A stretch of 53,750 nt of DNA from Pseudomonadota bacterium (GCA_018830485.1 JAHJRQ010000005.1:1-53750); one strand, 5' to 3'; positions 1 through 9,190 are shown, numbered from the stretch's first letter. Translations and numbers: made by a program. The notes: generated from the sequence alone by a model not told the origin.

Positions 1-309
1 GATGGCGCCGTCCATCTGCGCCGCGCCGGTGATCATGTTCTTGATGTAGTCCGCATGCCCGGGACAGTCAACGTGGGCATAATGCCGCTTGTTGGATTCG
101 TATTCCACATGGGCGGTCGCAATGGTGATACCACGCTCCTTCTCTTCCGGTGCCTTGTCGATCTGGTCAAACGCGGTGGCTTTGGCAAAACCCTTGGTCG
201 CCAATACCCGGGTAATGGCCGAGGTCAGGGTGGTCTTGCCATGGTCGATGTGGCCGATCGTCCCAATATTTACATGCGGTTTCTTGCGTTCAAATTTCTC
301 TTTTGCCAT
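1..309 (-). CDS. tuf: Elongation factor Tu, N-terminal part (runs off the window start)
   Basis: This is the first 103 codons of EF-Tu, the GTPase that delivers aminoacyl-tRNA to the ribosome. The reading begins [20 protein letters not shown] and contains the P-loop GHVDHGKTT near residues 18-26, the switch I region with [12 protein letters not shown], and the G3 motif DCPGHADY near residue 81. The start ATG at 309 follows an AGGAGG Shine-Dalgarno about six bases upstream. The rest lies beyond the left edge. It is the last visible member of a tRNA-tRNA-tRNA-tRNA-tuf transcript, the arrangement of E. coli tufB. No defect is seen in the visible part. Confidence 0.97.
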   Translation of the reverse strand, partial: MAKEKFERKKPHVNIGTIGHIDHGKTTLTSAITRVLATKGFAKATAFDQIDKAPEEKERGITIATAHVEYESNKRHYAHVDCPGHADYIKNMITGAAQMDGAI

Positions 310-390
310 GTCCTTTCCTCCTCAGCCCGGATTTCTCAACGGTTGCGCTTAACTTCCCAACCTAATAATGTTTGAAATTACTCAACAAAA

Positions 391-466
<76 letters not shown>

Positions 467-542
467 AGCCAAACAGTCCAAACAAAAAAAAGAAGCCAGT
501 TTGCTCACCCTATCGCTGAGCCAGGTATCTTGTGCCATCTTT

Positions 543-618
543 TGGAGCGGGAAACGGGTCTCGAACCCGCAACCCTCAGCTTGGAAGGCTGATGCTCTAC
601 CAATTGAGCTATTCCCGC
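543..618 (-). tRNA. tRNA-Gly (anticodon TCC)
   Basis: A 76-nt minus-strand cloverleaf with acceptor GCGGGAA/TTCCCGC and encoded CCA. The anticodon stem TCAGC/GCTGA encloses CTTCCAA, giving anticodon TCC (Gly). It is third of four tRNAs before tuf. Confidence 0.96.
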
Positions 619-703
619 TTTCCCGTATCAGCAACCAGATGAAAAAGCAGGAATATGACGGCAACCGCTTTACTTTTTTGCCGCTTTCCCACCATGATTT
701 CAA

Positions 704-788
704 TGGTGGAGGGGGGAGGATTCGAACCTCCGAAGGCATTGCCGACAGATTTACAGTCTGTTCCCTTTAGCCACTCGGGAACCCCTCC
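704..788 (-). tRNA. tRNA-Tyr (anticodon GTA)
   Basis: An 85-nt class II tRNA on the minus strand with a long variable arm, acceptor GGAGGGG/CCCCTCC and encoded CCA. The anticodon stem ACAGA/TCTGT encloses CTGTAAA, giving anticodon GTA (Tyr). It is second of four tRNAs in the operon. Confidence 0.96.
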
Positions 789-859
789 AGAAAAACCACA
801 AGGCCGCGCAAGCGCGACCGTTTACTCGCTCTATCAAACCATCGCCCGCTTCACATAAG

Positions 860-935
860 TGGAGCTGGCGATGGGACTCGAACCCGCAACCTGCTGATTA
901 CAAATCAGCTGCTCTACCAATTGAGCTACGCCAGC
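860..935 (-). tRNA. tRNA-Thr (anticodon TGT)
   Basis: A 76-nt minus-strand cloverleaf with acceptor GCTGGCG/CGCCAGC and encoded CCA. The anticodon stem GCTGA/TCAGC encloses TTTGTAA, giving anticodon TGT (Thr). It is the first tRNA of the operon, 15 bases downstream of the -10 element at 951-956. Confidence 0.97.
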
Positions 936-950
936 TTGATAAGACGGGCA

Positions 951-979
951 ATACTAATCGCTTCATTCCGAAATATCAA
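951..979 (-). promoter_or_regulatory. Promoter of the tRNA-tuf operon, with GC-rich discriminator
   Basis: On the minus strand TTGATA (974-979) and TAGTAT (951-956) are separated by 17 bases. The bases just after the -10 read TGCCCGTC. A GC-rich discriminator of this kind is typical of stable-RNA promoters under stringent control; that regulation is inferred. The first tRNA follows directly. Confidence 0.7.
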
Positions 980-1020
980 CTTATTTTTTAACCGGCACAG
1001 ACATTCACAGAGGCGAAAAC

Positions 1021-1057
1021 AATCAGGCGCTCCCTCATGGAGAAAGAGCGCCTGATT
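1021..1057 (-). terminator. Terminator after qmoC
   Basis: A 12-bp perfect stem, AATCAGGCGCTC / GAGCGCCTGATT, with a 13-nt loop lies 16 bases beyond the qmoC stop. On the minus strand it is followed by GTTTTCGCC. It separates the sulfur operon from the tRNA-tuf promoter. Confidence 0.75.
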
Positions 1058-1073
1058 GGGTGCTACGATTTGC

Positions 1074-2288
1074 TTAGTCTTCGCTGTTCCTGGCAAACGC
1101 ACTCTCGCGGTATTTCTCAAAAGCCATGGCAAACGTCCTGTATACCATGTGGGCAAATTTAGTATACGGCAGGTACAAGAACAGCATCAAGACAGAGACA
1201 AGATGCATATAGTAGAAAAGATACGCCAACACGGGAATCCCGATCAACCGGGTCAATTCCGCGGAAAGACCGGTTATGCCGACGGTCATGATCTTGACGA
1301 TCAAAAACCAATCATAGAATGTCGGAGTGGTATTATTTTCCTCTTCCATGCGAGCGCGGTTCATCCAAAGAATCCCCACCCCGACAATCAAGGCGATGGC
1401 GCTGATATTGGCCAGCAGCTTAAAAGGATCGGCAAGGGGAATCGGACCATGCATCCCTTCGATGAACAGACCAAGGATATCCTTACGGATCATGCCATAG
1501 GTTGTAACAATGAACAATCCGATAAAGGACAAGAGCAGGGGCAGATGGCCATTGACCCTGTTATGATTCGTTCCACATTCATTGAACCGTTTGTGGGCAA
1601 GGATTTCCTTGAGCGAGGGCACCAGGAACTGGGAGACAAACTGCAGGGCGGAAGGGCGGAACTCGCTCTTCACCGGCAGATTGGCAGCCATGTTGTTCCA
1701 CATGCTCGAAACCCCCTTGTAGGCAGCAAAAATCGCAAAACCGAGGGCCGGAACAAAAATGGCGTCAATAAGCAAAACATTCAGGGTCAGGCCGCCGATA
1801 AGGGTCGGATGATCCTTGCGGGAATCAAAAAACATGCCGAAATCAATGGCGTCGGCCGCGGGCAGGGACATGCCGCCGGACAACCACCACACCGCCAGAA
1901 TTACCAAGGCAGGCAGAGCGATAATGAGCGGCAGGTTGCTGCCCTTGCTCACCAGCTTGGCAAGGCCGGACGGAAACCCATAGTGGGTATAGGCATAGGC
2001 CCGGATTGCGCCGAGAACATCACCGGGCTTGGCGCCGCGCGGACAATAGGCGGTGCAATCGCCACACTGATGGCAGAGCATAATATCGGGATCGGCAACC
2101 AGCTTGTCCTTCAAGCCCCACTGGGCCCAGATCATTTCCTTTCTGGGGAAAGGCTTTGTATCGCTGGACAGCGGACAGACAACCGAACAGGTGGCACATT
2201 GATAGCACTTTTTCAAAGTGTCTCCGCCGGCATTCTTCACATACTTTATAAACTCTAAATCAGGTTCAACCCTCATTCCTTCAGCCAT
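1074..2288 (-). CDS. qmoC: QmoC, membrane subunit of the quinone-interacting oxidoreductase
   Basis: A 404-aa fusion of a cytoplasmic ferredoxin domain and a membrane domain. Two [4Fe-4S] motifs are visible: C28-x2-C31-x2-C34-x3-C38 followed by Pro, and C72-x2-C75-x2-C78-x3-C82 followed by Pro, in the HdrC style. From about residue 125 on there are about six hydrophobic segments typical of the NarI/DsrM-like cytochrome b part. In sulfate reducers QmoC takes electrons from menaquinol and passes them through QmoBA to APS reductase. I chose the ATG at 2288 because GGAGG lies just upstream; an in-frame start at 2345 would add 19 residues without family support. It is separated from qmoB by 145 bases holding a stem-loop. 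Confidence 0.95.
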   Translation of the reverse strand: MAEGMRVEPDLEFIKYVKNAGGDTLKKCYQCATCSVVCPLSSDTKPFPRKEMIWAQWGLKDKLVADPDIMLCHQCGDCTAYCPRGAKPGDVLGAIRAYAYTHYGFPSGLAKLVSKGSNLPLIIALPALVILAVWWLSGGMSLPAADAIDFGMFFDSRKDHPTLIGGLTLNVLLIDAIFVPALGFAIFAAYKGVSSMWNNMAANLPVKSEFRPSALQFVSQFLVPSLKEILAHKRFNECGTNHNRVNGHLPLLLSFIGLFIVTTYGMIRKDILGLFIEGMHGPIPLADPFKLLANISAIALIVGVGILWMNRARMEEENNTTPTFYDWFLIVKIMTVGITGLSAELTRLIGIPVLAYLFYYMHLVSVLMLFLYLPYTKFAHMVYRTFAMAFEKYRESAFARNSED

Positions 2289-2378
2289 GATACGCCTCCA
2301 GTATTTCTCCCTCAAAATATCAGCTCGCACTGACCCATGACTCATGCGCCGCAGCGCATCCCTTCCTGAAAATCAATC

Positions 2379-2407
2379 GTTCAGCAGGCCAATTTGGCCT
2401 GCTGAAC
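2379..2407. other. Stem-loop between qmoB and qmoC
   Basis: A 29-base near-perfect palindrome with 14-bp arms, GTTCAGCAGGCCAA / TTGGCCTGCTGAAC, around one central base. It lies in the 145-base qmoB-qmoC gap. The minus-strand sequence after it (GATTGATTTTC) is only a weak U-tract. It may attenuate qmoC or act as an mRNA stabiliser; which one cannot be told from sequence. Confidence 0.55.
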
Positions 2408-2433
2408 GAGGTTTTTCCCTGACAAACCGGCCT

Positions 2434-4692
2434 TTAAAAACCCTTGAAGGGGTTCGGGCCGAGATCGACGATCGCTTCAACAAACTCGTTGATGACTGCA
2501 TCGACCGTATTGTACTCGTTAATGGCAATCTGACGCACCGCGCAACGCTCCGGCTCAAGCCCGAGGCTGCCCAGGGTTTCGCCGATATTGGCCATACGTT
2601 TGTCCGCCAACTCACTGCCCTTGACAAAATGGCACTGGTAGTCATCACCAAACTTGCAGCCCAGGAGAAGCGCCCCATCCATACCGGCGGAAAGCGCATC
2701 CTTGATCCAGGCCATGTTCACCGAGCCAAGGCAACGGACAGAAACGACCCGAATCAGGGCGTTCTGCGGAAGCTTGCGCATGGCAGCCATGTCCAGGGCC
2801 GGATAGGCGTCGTTTTCGCAGGCAAAAACGATGATGCGCAACTTGTCCTCATCGTCGTCCGGCACCTCAATACATTTGACCATGGAACCGACCTGGTCGA
2901 TGTTGTAGTTCTTGAAGCCGATGATCCGCTCGGGGCATGCACCCATACAGGTACCACAACGGCGACACCGGGTGGGGTTGGGCTTGGGTGTTCCCTTCTC
3001 ATCATCGTCAAGGGCGCCAAAGGGACATTCTTCCGTACACCGCTTGCACTGGGTGCAGCGCTGGAAGAAGAATTCCGGATAGGTGCCGTCGTTGGAACGG
3101 GGATGCACAGCCACGCCGCGATCCGCGGATTCGATGGACTGAATCGCCTTGAGCGCTGCGCCGCATGCGTCGTCAATGGTCTCTTCCATGTTCATGGCCT
3201 TGCGCACGCCGCCGCAGGCATAAACGCCGGTCCGGCGGGTTTCGTACGGAAAGCAGATGAAGTGCGAATCGGCATACCCGTCGAACAGCTCCAGATCAAG
3301 GAAACCCGGGCCCTGGCGATAGGCAAGGTTGATGGTCGGCTTGTCGGAGGTGGTGGGAACCATGCCCGCGGCCAGAACAACCATGTCCACATTCAGGGTG
3401 ATATCCTCGTTGAGCAGGGTGTCTTTCAGGTGCACAGCCAGTCCGTTGCCGGCTTCTTCAACCTGGGTCACGGTGGCTTTGGTCATGAAGATACCGTCGT
3501 CATTCTGGGCGCCCTTGTAAAACATCTCCATGTTGCCGGGGGTACGCATGTGCTGATACAGAACATACGCCTTACCCGCAGCGTTGTCCTCGCGGACATA
3601 GCGGGCCTGCTTCAGGGCAACCATGCTGGTAACCGAGTTGCAGTAGGGGAAATCCTGATCATGCTCAGCGCCGCCCGGGCTCTGAACAAAGGCGACATTG
3701 GCCGGAACCTTGCCGGTCTTGGCCAGTTTTTCAAATTCGGCATTAGTGACCACGTTTTTCAGCGTACCATAGCCGAGATGGGCATACTCGGAAACATCCG
3801 CCGGATTCCATCCCGTAGCCAGAACAACCGCGCCGAAATCCTCGGCTGCCTCATCTGCTGTCATGTAGGGCTGGAGACCAGCATTGGGATCTTCCATCTC
3901 GCCCTTGGAGATTTTGTCCTGCTCGTCAACGCCCACCTTTTTCGGGGCATCCCATTCGCTTTTGGTGCCGGCAGCCTTGAGGGTTACCTTGTATGCGCCG
4001 GGAGCACCGGCGATACGGGCAACCTCAGTGGAGGTCTTGATGGTGATTCCAGGCTCGGCCTGAACCGCGCCAACCATGGCCTGAACCGTGGGTTCTTCCA
4101 GATCGGTCCAAGGAGCCGCGGTGGGGAACTGCTTCCGCCAGCCGTTCGCCTTGCCACCCAACTTATCCTGGGCTTCAATAACCGTAACCGCATAGCCGGC
4201 CTTGGCTGCTTCCATGGCCGCGGTCATACCGGCAATACCGCCACCCATGACCAGGATCTTCTTGTTGATGGCCTCCAACTTGAACGGATCAGGCACGTCA
4301 CCTTTCTTCGCCTGAACACAGGCCATGCGCACATAGTCCTGCCCCTTTTCCGTGGCGAATTCCTTCACTTTCTCGGCGCTGCGTTTTTCGGAGACTTCCT
4401 CTGCACACCAGGCAGCACCTTCGCGCAAATTGGCGCGGGTAACATACTTGTCGTCGCCGAAATTGAACTCGTCCTTCATGACCCTGGGGGAACAGGCACA
4501 GACAACGATGGTGTTCACCCCGTCGTTGCTGATGTCCTTTTCAATCAACTCACGTCCGGTCGCGCTGCAAAGCGCTTCATGGATCTTGGCCTCCATGCCC
4601 TGACTCTTGGCAGCCTTTGAAAGGGCCTCAACGTCGAGGGCATCTCCTATACCACAACCTGTGCAGATATATGCACCGTATTTCTTATCCAT
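2434..4692 (-). CDS. qmoB: QmoB, HdrA-like flavoprotein with MvhD-type domain
   Basis: A 752-aa soluble subunit related to heterodisulfide reductase HdrA. After an N-terminal part with CTGCG (residues 10-14), an FAD-binding Rossmann motif GGGIAGMTAA lies near 150-159. Two ferredoxin-type clusters, CTQCKRCTEECP and CRRCGTCMGACP, lie in the second half. The C-terminal ~140 residues resemble the MvhD/FrhD iron-sulfur electron-transfer domain (FACEND, RCLGS, GCKFGDDYQCH). QmoB is thought to relay electrons between QmoC and QmoA/AprBA. Its AGGAGG ribosome site overlaps the stop codon of qmoA, with only five bases between the genes, so the two are probably translationally coupled. Length and domain order are as usual. 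Confidence 0.96.
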   Translation of the reverse strand: MDKKYGAYICTGCGIGDALDVEALSKAAKSQGMEAKIHEALCSATGRELIEKDISNDGVNTIVVCACSPRVMKDEFNFGDDKYVTRANLREGAAWCAEEVSEKRSAEKVKEFATEKGQDYVRMACVQAKKGDVPDPFKLEAINKKILVMGGGIAGMTAAMEAAKAGYAVTVIEAQDKLGGKANGWRKQFPTAAPWTDLEEPTVQAMVGAVQAEPGITIKTSTEVARIAGAPGAYKVTLKAAGTKSEWDAPKKVGVDEQDKISKGEMEDPNAGLQPYMTADEAAEDFGAVVLATGWNPADVSEYAHLGYGTLKNVVTNAEFEKLAKTGKVPANVAFVQSPGGAEHDQDFPYCNSVTSMVALKQARYVREDNAAGKAYVLYQHMRTPGNMEMFYKGAQNDDGIFMTKATVTQVEEAGNGLAVHLKDTLLNEDITLNVDMVVLAAGMVPTTSDKPTINLAYRQGPGFLDLELFDGYADSHFICFPYETRRTGVYACGGVRKAMNMEETIDDACGAALKAIQSIESADRGVAVHPRSNDGTYPEFFFQRCTQCKRCTEECPFGALDDDEKGTPKPNPTRCRRCGTCMGACPERIIGFKNYNIDQVGSMVKCIEVPDDDEDKLRIIVFACENDAYPALDMAAMRKLPQNALIRVVSVRCLGSVNMAWIKDALSAGMDGALLLGCKFGDDYQCHFVKGSELADKRMANIGETLGSLGLEPERCAVRQIAINEYNTVDAVINEFVEAIVDLGPNPFKGF

Positions 4693-4697
4693 TTACC

Positions 4698-5960
4698 TTA
4701 CCTCCTGGACGCTTGAATAGCTTTCATGGCTGCTGCCGTTGCACTCTGGGCACAGGTTACGACGTCGGCTGCCTTTTTGGCGCAACCGGCGGAAACCATC
4801 CCGCCATTCGCATCGGCCAGAATAAATCCATTGCTGTCAACTGAAAGTCCAAGCGCCGCAGCCTGGGCCTTGGCCGCAGGCTCCATGCCGGTGGCAAGGA
4901 TGGCCAGATCGACCGTTTCCTTGACCTTATCACCGGTCACGGCATTTTCAGCAACCAGGGTCACGGAGCCGTCGGCTTCGGCAACAATATCGGCAACCTT
5001 GCCCTTCACCCAGGAGATGTTCGCATCGGCCATCAATTTTTCGCGGAACTTCTCATACTTGCCGGGAGTCCGGAGATCGATGTAAAAAACAGTGATCTTG
5101 GCGGTGGGATACTGCTCGCGGATGTAGTTGATCTGCTTCATGGAGGCCATGCAGCAGATATAGGAACAGTACTCCAGATGGTTTTCATCGCGGGAACCGG
5201 CGCACTGTACAAAGGCAAAGCTTGCGGGCTCCTTGTTGTCGCCGGGACGGAGAATCTTTCCACCGGTGGGGCCGTTGGGCGCAGCCAGACGCTCCATCAT
5301 CATATTGGTGATGATGGCGTTGCTGGAATCGTACTTAAGATTGGTCATCTTGGCGGCATCATAGGGATTCCAGCCCGTGGCCCAGACAATGGCGCTTACG
5401 TCGACGGTGAATTCCTTGGCTGCCATATCAAGATCAACCGCGTCATACTTGCAGGCATCCTTCACGGCCTGCAACCCGGCCGCACTACAGGCGCTCTTGT
5501 CTAGAACATACTTCATGGGAAAAGCCATGTCGTGGGGCTTGTACACTGCCTTGCTCTTGTCCATGCCGAAGTTAAAATCATTATCACGCTCATCGGGACA
5601 GGCATCGGCGCAGGCGCCACAGGCGGTGCAGTTGTTGTTGATGAAACGGGGCTTGCTCTCCAAGGTTACCTGGTAGTTGCCTGGCCCACCGGACACGCTC
5701 TTGACCTCGGTCATGGTGTAGACCCTGACCCGACGGTTGCTTTTGACGCGCTGAAAATTGATCTCCAGCCCGCAACTCGGCGGACAGAGCTTCGGGAAGT
5801 ATTGATTCAACTGCGCAACCCGACCGCCCAGATACGGATTTCTCTCGATCAGAAAAACATCTTTTCCGACTTCCGCGGCTTCCAAGGCGGCCGTAAGCCC
5901 GCTTATGCCACCGCCAACGACAAGTACAGCACCTGCGGGTGCGCTGCGTTCGTCTGTCAT
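4698..5960 (-). CDS. qmoA: QmoA, HdrA-like flavoprotein
   Basis: A 420-aa HdrA-like subunit. The FAD-binding motif VVGGGISGLTAA lies at about 14-25, and one [4Fe-4S] motif C111-x2-C114-x2-C117-x3-C121-P at about 111-122. A second FAD-linked region (WATGWNPYDAA) follows. QmoA is the subunit expected to contact QmoB and AprBA in the cytoplasm. I chose the ATG at 5960 because the ribosome site GGAGGAAG lies directly before it; an in-frame ATG twelve bases upstream (5972) contains that site and is unlikely to be used. It is first of the qmo genes and lies behind the terminator that follows aprA. Confidence 0.95.
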   Translation of the reverse strand: MTDERSAPAGAVLVVGGGISGLTAALEAAEVGKDVFLIERNPYLGGRVAQLNQYFPKLCPPSCGLEINFQRVKSNRRVRVYTMTEVKSVSGGPGNYQVTLESKPRFINNNCTACGACADACPDERDNDFNFGMDKSKAVYKPHDMAFPMKYVLDKSACSAAGLQAVKDACKYDAVDLDMAAKEFTVDVSAIVWATGWNPYDAAKMTNLKYDSSNAIITNMMMERLAAPNGPTGGKILRPGDNKEPASFAFVQCAGSRDENHLEYCSYICCMASMKQINYIREQYPTAKITVFYIDLRTPGKYEKFREKLMADANISWVKGKVADIVAEADGSVTLVAENAVTGDKVKETVDLAILATGMEPAAKAQAAALGLSVDSNGFILADANGGMVSAGCAKKAADVVTCAQSATAAAMKAIQASRR

Positions 5961-6086
5961 GCCTTCCTCCATTTAAGTAAAATTATTTAGGTGTGAAAAC
6001 GTGCTTTTTTGGCTCAACCGGCCAGAAGTACCCTGATCCCGTCTGGCCACCTCAGCCAAAAAAACTTAAGAGCCCACCTCATAGAA

Positions 6087-6121
6087 AAATCTCCAGGCAC
6101 CTTTCGGGTGCCTGGAGATTT
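6087..6121 (-). terminator. Terminator between aprA and qmoA
   Basis: A strong hairpin with 15-bp arms AAATCTCCAGGCACC / GGTGCCTGGAGATTT and a 5-nt loop, beginning about 33 bases past the aprA stop. On the minus strand the right arm ends in T-rich sequence (TTTTTC). It probably ends or reduces most aprBA transcripts before qmo, which would set aprBA well above qmoABC. Confidence 0.75.
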
Positions 6122-6154
6122 CTAATTACCGTTATACCAGTTGCGTGATGGAAC

Positions 6155-8170
6155 TTAGATCCACGGCTCGGTTTCAACGATGTTGATGCAGTTAACCTTT
6201 TCACACTTCCACTCCTGGGTTGCAGGGTCGAAGGTGGAGTTAACAAATGCCTTCCAGTTGGCATCGTCACAGGTCGGGTAGTCAGACCGGTAGTAGAAGC
6301 CGGGGTAACGGCTCTCTTTCCGGAACTCGATGTGACGGATGTGGGTCTCTACACACCAAATACGATGGTAGTTCTCCCAAGCGCGCATCAACTCGTGCAG
6401 GTCGCCGGCAGCCATCAGCTCGGCGTCTTCGCGCAGCATGCGGAGAAGATCCAGGCAGATGTTGAGGAGCTTGCCAGAGGTCATGTAGTAGGTAGCAACA
6501 CCGCCGCCGTACTCATCGGTGGCCTTCATCAGGCGCATCATGATACCGGCAGGCTTGCAGTAATTGGGGTTAACGTCGGCAGCGGTGGAAGCGCCAACGT
6601 GCTGGAGGTAACGCTTAACCGGAGCGTAAACTTCGTCAGCGTACTCCTGAGCGGACTTCGGCAGCTCGGGCTTGAAGGAAGCGTTGTCACGGCAGAACTT
6701 AACCATCTGCTTGGCAACAATACGACCCTCGGCATGAGAACCGGAGGAGAACTTATGACCGGATGCGCCAACGCCGTCACCTGCGGTGAACAGACCGTCA
6801 ACGGTGGTCATGCGGTTGTAGCCCCACTTGTACTGATGGCTACGGGGACCGTCAACAGTCGGGACCCAAGCCTCATCCGGACCGGAAGTCCAGATGCCGC
6901 AACAACCGGAGTGAGAACCGAGCATGTACGGTTCGGTCGGCATGATCTCGGAACCAACCTTCTCGGGCTCGATGTTCGCACCGGCCCAGAGACCAGCCTG
7001 ACCAACGGACATGTCGAGGAAGTCTTCCCAGGCCTCGGACTCGAGGTGCTTCCAGTATTTCTTAACGTCCTTCTCGTCCAGACCGGCAGCCTTCTTCGCA
7101 TCCAAGAATGCGTTCAGAGCAACGTCGGTAGCCATGTAGATCGGGCCGCGACCAGCCTTCAGCTCGTTGAGCATCAGGTGGTTACGCAGACAGGTCGGGG
7201 TTACGGCAGAAGCGCCGTACGGCATGAACTTCTCGAGTTCGCCCTTTACTGCGTCGCTGTTGGCGTAGAACTCACCAAGGCCGTTCTGTACTTTGGCCTT
7301 GAAGAGAAGAAACCATGCGCCAACCGGTCCGTAGCCGTCTTTGAAACGAGCAGGCGTGAAACGGTTTTCCATCATGGTCAGAGTGGCGCCAACCTGTGCA
7401 CACATGGTGTAGGTGGAACCAGCATTCCATACGGGGTACCAGGCGCGGCCCTTACCCTCGCCGGTGGACCGGGGACGGAAGATGTTTACTGCGCCGCCGC
7501 ATGCACACAGAGCGGTCTTGCAACGGAAAACGTGAACCTTATTCTCACGGGTGGAGAAACCAACTGCGCCGGCGATCTGGTTTGCTTTATTCTTGTCAAG
7601 GATCAGCTTAACAATGAATACGCGCTCCATGATGTTCTCGTCGCCGAGAGCGGTCTTGGCGGGCTCAGCAACGATGCACTTGTAGGACTCACCGTTGATC
7701 ATGATCTGCCACTTACCGGTACGAACCGGCTTGCCGCCTTCGGTCAGCTTCGGAGCCGGCTGTGCGCCGTCGAGGTTGTTGCCGTCGGCATCGAGCTTCC
7801 AGACCGGCAGGCCCCACTCTTCGAAAAGATGTACGGAATCATCAACGTGACGACCCAGATCATAGATCAGATCTTCACGAACAACGCCCATGAGATCGTT
7901 ACGAACCATTTTTACATAGTTCTCGATCTTATTGTCGCCGATGTAGGTGTTGATTGCGGAAAGACCCTGGGCAACAGCGCCGGAACGCTCCATGGAGGCC
8001 TTGTCCACCAGCTTGATCTTCAGGTCGGCAGGTGCCCATTTTTTGATCTCGAAAGCAGTACCGCATGCGGCCATACCACCACCGATGATCAGAACGTCTA
8101 CATCGTGCTCGACAACCTCAGGGTTGGCAACGGCGGGCAACTCACCCAGCGGCTTATTAGGTAACGCCAT
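6155..8170 (-). CDS. aprA: Adenylylsulfate reductase, alpha subunit
   Basis: A 671-aa FAD subunit of dissimilatory APS reductase, which reduces adenosine 5'-phosphosulfate to sulfite and AMP in the cytoplasm, or works in reverse in sulfur oxidisers. The FAD motif IIGGGMAACGTA lies near residues 28-39. Fumarate-reductase-family signatures include GEGKGRAWYP, the SHSGCCGIW region and GDGVGASGHKFSSGSH. Length matches the family. The start has AAGGAG about seven bases upstream. It follows aprB by 50 bases. The sequence alone does not settle whether the enzyme runs in the sulfate-reducing or the sulfur-oxidising direction, but the linked qmoABC favours the reducing type. Confidence 0.97.
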   Translation of the reverse strand: MALPNKPLGELPAVANPEVVEHDVDVLIIGGGMAACGTAFEIKKWAPADLKIKLVDKASMERSGAVAQGLSAINTYIGDNKIENYVKMVRNDLMGVVREDLIYDLGRHVDDSVHLFEEWGLPVWKLDADGNNLDGAQPAPKLTEGGKPVRTGKWQIMINGESYKCIVAEPAKTALGDENIMERVFIVKLILDKNKANQIAGAVGFSTRENKVHVFRCKTALCACGGAVNIFRPRSTGEGKGRAWYPVWNAGSTYTMCAQVGATLTMMENRFTPARFKDGYGPVGAWFLLFKAKVQNGLGEFYANSDAVKGELEKFMPYGASAVTPTCLRNHLMLNELKAGRGPIYMATDVALNAFLDAKKAAGLDEKDVKKYWKHLESEAWEDFLDMSVGQAGLWAGANIEPEKVGSEIMPTEPYMLGSHSGCCGIWTSGPDEAWVPTVDGPRSHQYKWGYNRMTTVDGLFTAGDGVGASGHKFSSGSHAEGRIVAKQMVKFCRDNASFKPELPKSAQEYADEVYAPVKRYLQHVGASTAADVNPNYCKPAGIMMRLMKATDEYGGGVATYYMTSGKLLNICLDLLRMLREDAELMAAGDLHELMRAWENYHRIWCVETHIRHIEFRKESRYPGFYYRSDYPTCDDANWKAFVNSTFDPATQEWKCEKVNCINIVETEPWI

Positions 8171-8220
8171 AGTAAATCTCCTTAAGAAATTGTATTAATT
8201 CAGTTGATTATCCAAAAAAC

Positions 8221-8649
8221 TTACTTGGCAAGCATGGTCGGCGCTGGCAGCTGCTTCTCGGTGGAGAGCAACTCGTCGTCCAGGTTCGTGCATTTCAGCG
8301 CCGGATATGCATTGGCAGCACCCTCAGCGGTGGTCCGCACGGGGAACTTGAAACGCTTCATGTTGCCGTTACGGAACTTAACGGTCCACATGATGGAATC
8401 GGAACTCCGCATCGGATGTACCTGGCCACCCATGGGTACGAAGTCGTTGTAGCCACGAACGGCAATGGCGCCCTGCGGACAAATCTTTACACAGGAGTAA
8501 CACTCCCAGCATGCATCGGGCTCCTGGTTGTAAGCCCGCATCTCCTCTTTGTTCAAGACCATCAGGTCATTGGGGCAGATGTACATGCAGGCAGTTTTGT
8601 CACCACCCTTGCAGCCGTCACATTTAGAAGGATCTACGTAACTTGGCAT
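8221..8649 (-). CDS. aprB: Adenylylsulfate reductase, beta subunit
   Basis: A 142-aa iron-sulfur subunit that feeds electrons to the AprA flavin. It has two [4Fe-4S] sets: C10, C13, C21 and C25, and C47, C50, C53 and C57 followed by Pro. The spacing between C13 and C21 is the AprB-specific insertion. The C-terminal tail that wraps around AprA is present, ending APTMLAK. AGGAGG precedes the ATG. It is the first gene of the aprBA(-qmoABC) locus, about 270 bases downstream of the promoter. sat, often found upstream, is not in this window. Confidence 0.97.
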   Translation of the reverse strand: MPSYVDPSKCDGCKGGDKTACMYICPNDLMVLNKEEMRAYNQEPDACWECYSCVKICPQGAIAVRGYNDFVPMGGQVHPMRSSDSIMWTVKFRNGNMKRFKFPVRTTAEGAANAYPALKCTNLDDELLSTEKQLPAPTMLAK

Positions 8650-8928
8650 TCACTAACCTCCTCACTTGGATTGAATTTTCCGAACTCCGATTTGTACGAA
8701 ATTCGCGTTTACCATATCTTAGGACAGCCGCCCTGGCTCATGCCGACTCGAATCATGTGCCTTCGAAGACAGACCTTCACCCTCTTGACTATCTGGACTA
8801 CCGAACCGCACTGTTCCGGAAAGCCTCCGGATCTTTACCCTGCCGCACACACAACCGGCTAATTTCACGTATTTTTTCCACCGATTTACACAAAACTGAA
8901 GAGCGACTCATTTTTTAGAACATTGGTC
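8650..8928 (-). other. Long untranslated leader of aprB
   Basis: These ~280 bases between the apr promoter and aprB hold no convincing gene on either strand. On the minus strand they would form the 5' leader of the apr mRNA. No known riboswitch pattern was recognised; a CCGGAAAGCCTCCGG hairpin near 8818-8832 is the only evident local structure. Confidence 0.45.
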
Positions 8929-8957
8929 TGTATAATTTCTCACCTGATAAAAGTCAA
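8929..8957 (-). promoter_or_regulatory. Promoter of aprBA (and perhaps qmoABC)
   Basis: On the minus strand TTGACT (8952-8957) and TATACA (8929-8934) are separated by exactly 17 bases. This is the best sigma-70-type match in the 717-base gap between aprB and the divergent YkgJ-type gene. Confidence 0.7.
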
Positions 8958-9161
8958 GAAAAAAACATTGCCCGCACCCTCCTCCGCGGAGCCCGCAAGA
9001 ACGATCTCTTCCGCGCCTGTTTTTCTATTTCCCGACCGGAAGTTTTCACCAGCACCTAGCCTTTTGCTGACCGATTGAGGGCCAGGCATTCTTTGCAAGG
9101 AACATTGAAAAATGCATCCCCCATTCTTTCCTCCCCTCTTTTTCCCCCGCAAGAAATGAAT

Positions 9162-9190
9162 TTGACAGAGAGCGTTCCCGTGGTTAGTGT
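9162..9190 (+). promoter_or_regulatory. Candidate promoter for the YkgJ-type gene
   Basis: TTGACA (9162-9167) and TAGTGT (9185-9190) are 17 bases apart, about 177 bases before the ATG at 9367. The -35 is perfect and the -10 weak, so this is only a candidate. Confidence 0.35.

Noticed and set aside
2344-4620. A 758-codon plus-strand open frame
   Set aside because: It is the antisense of qmoB, which has complete family motifs and a good ribosome site. The opposite frame is open only because of codon bias in GC-rich DNA and shows no domain. The same applies to long plus-strand frames opposite qmoC, aprA, the radical SAM gene, murC-murB and nifB.
6332-8164. A 610-codon plus-strand open frame
   Set aside because: It is the antisense shadow of aprA; no start context and no recognisable family.
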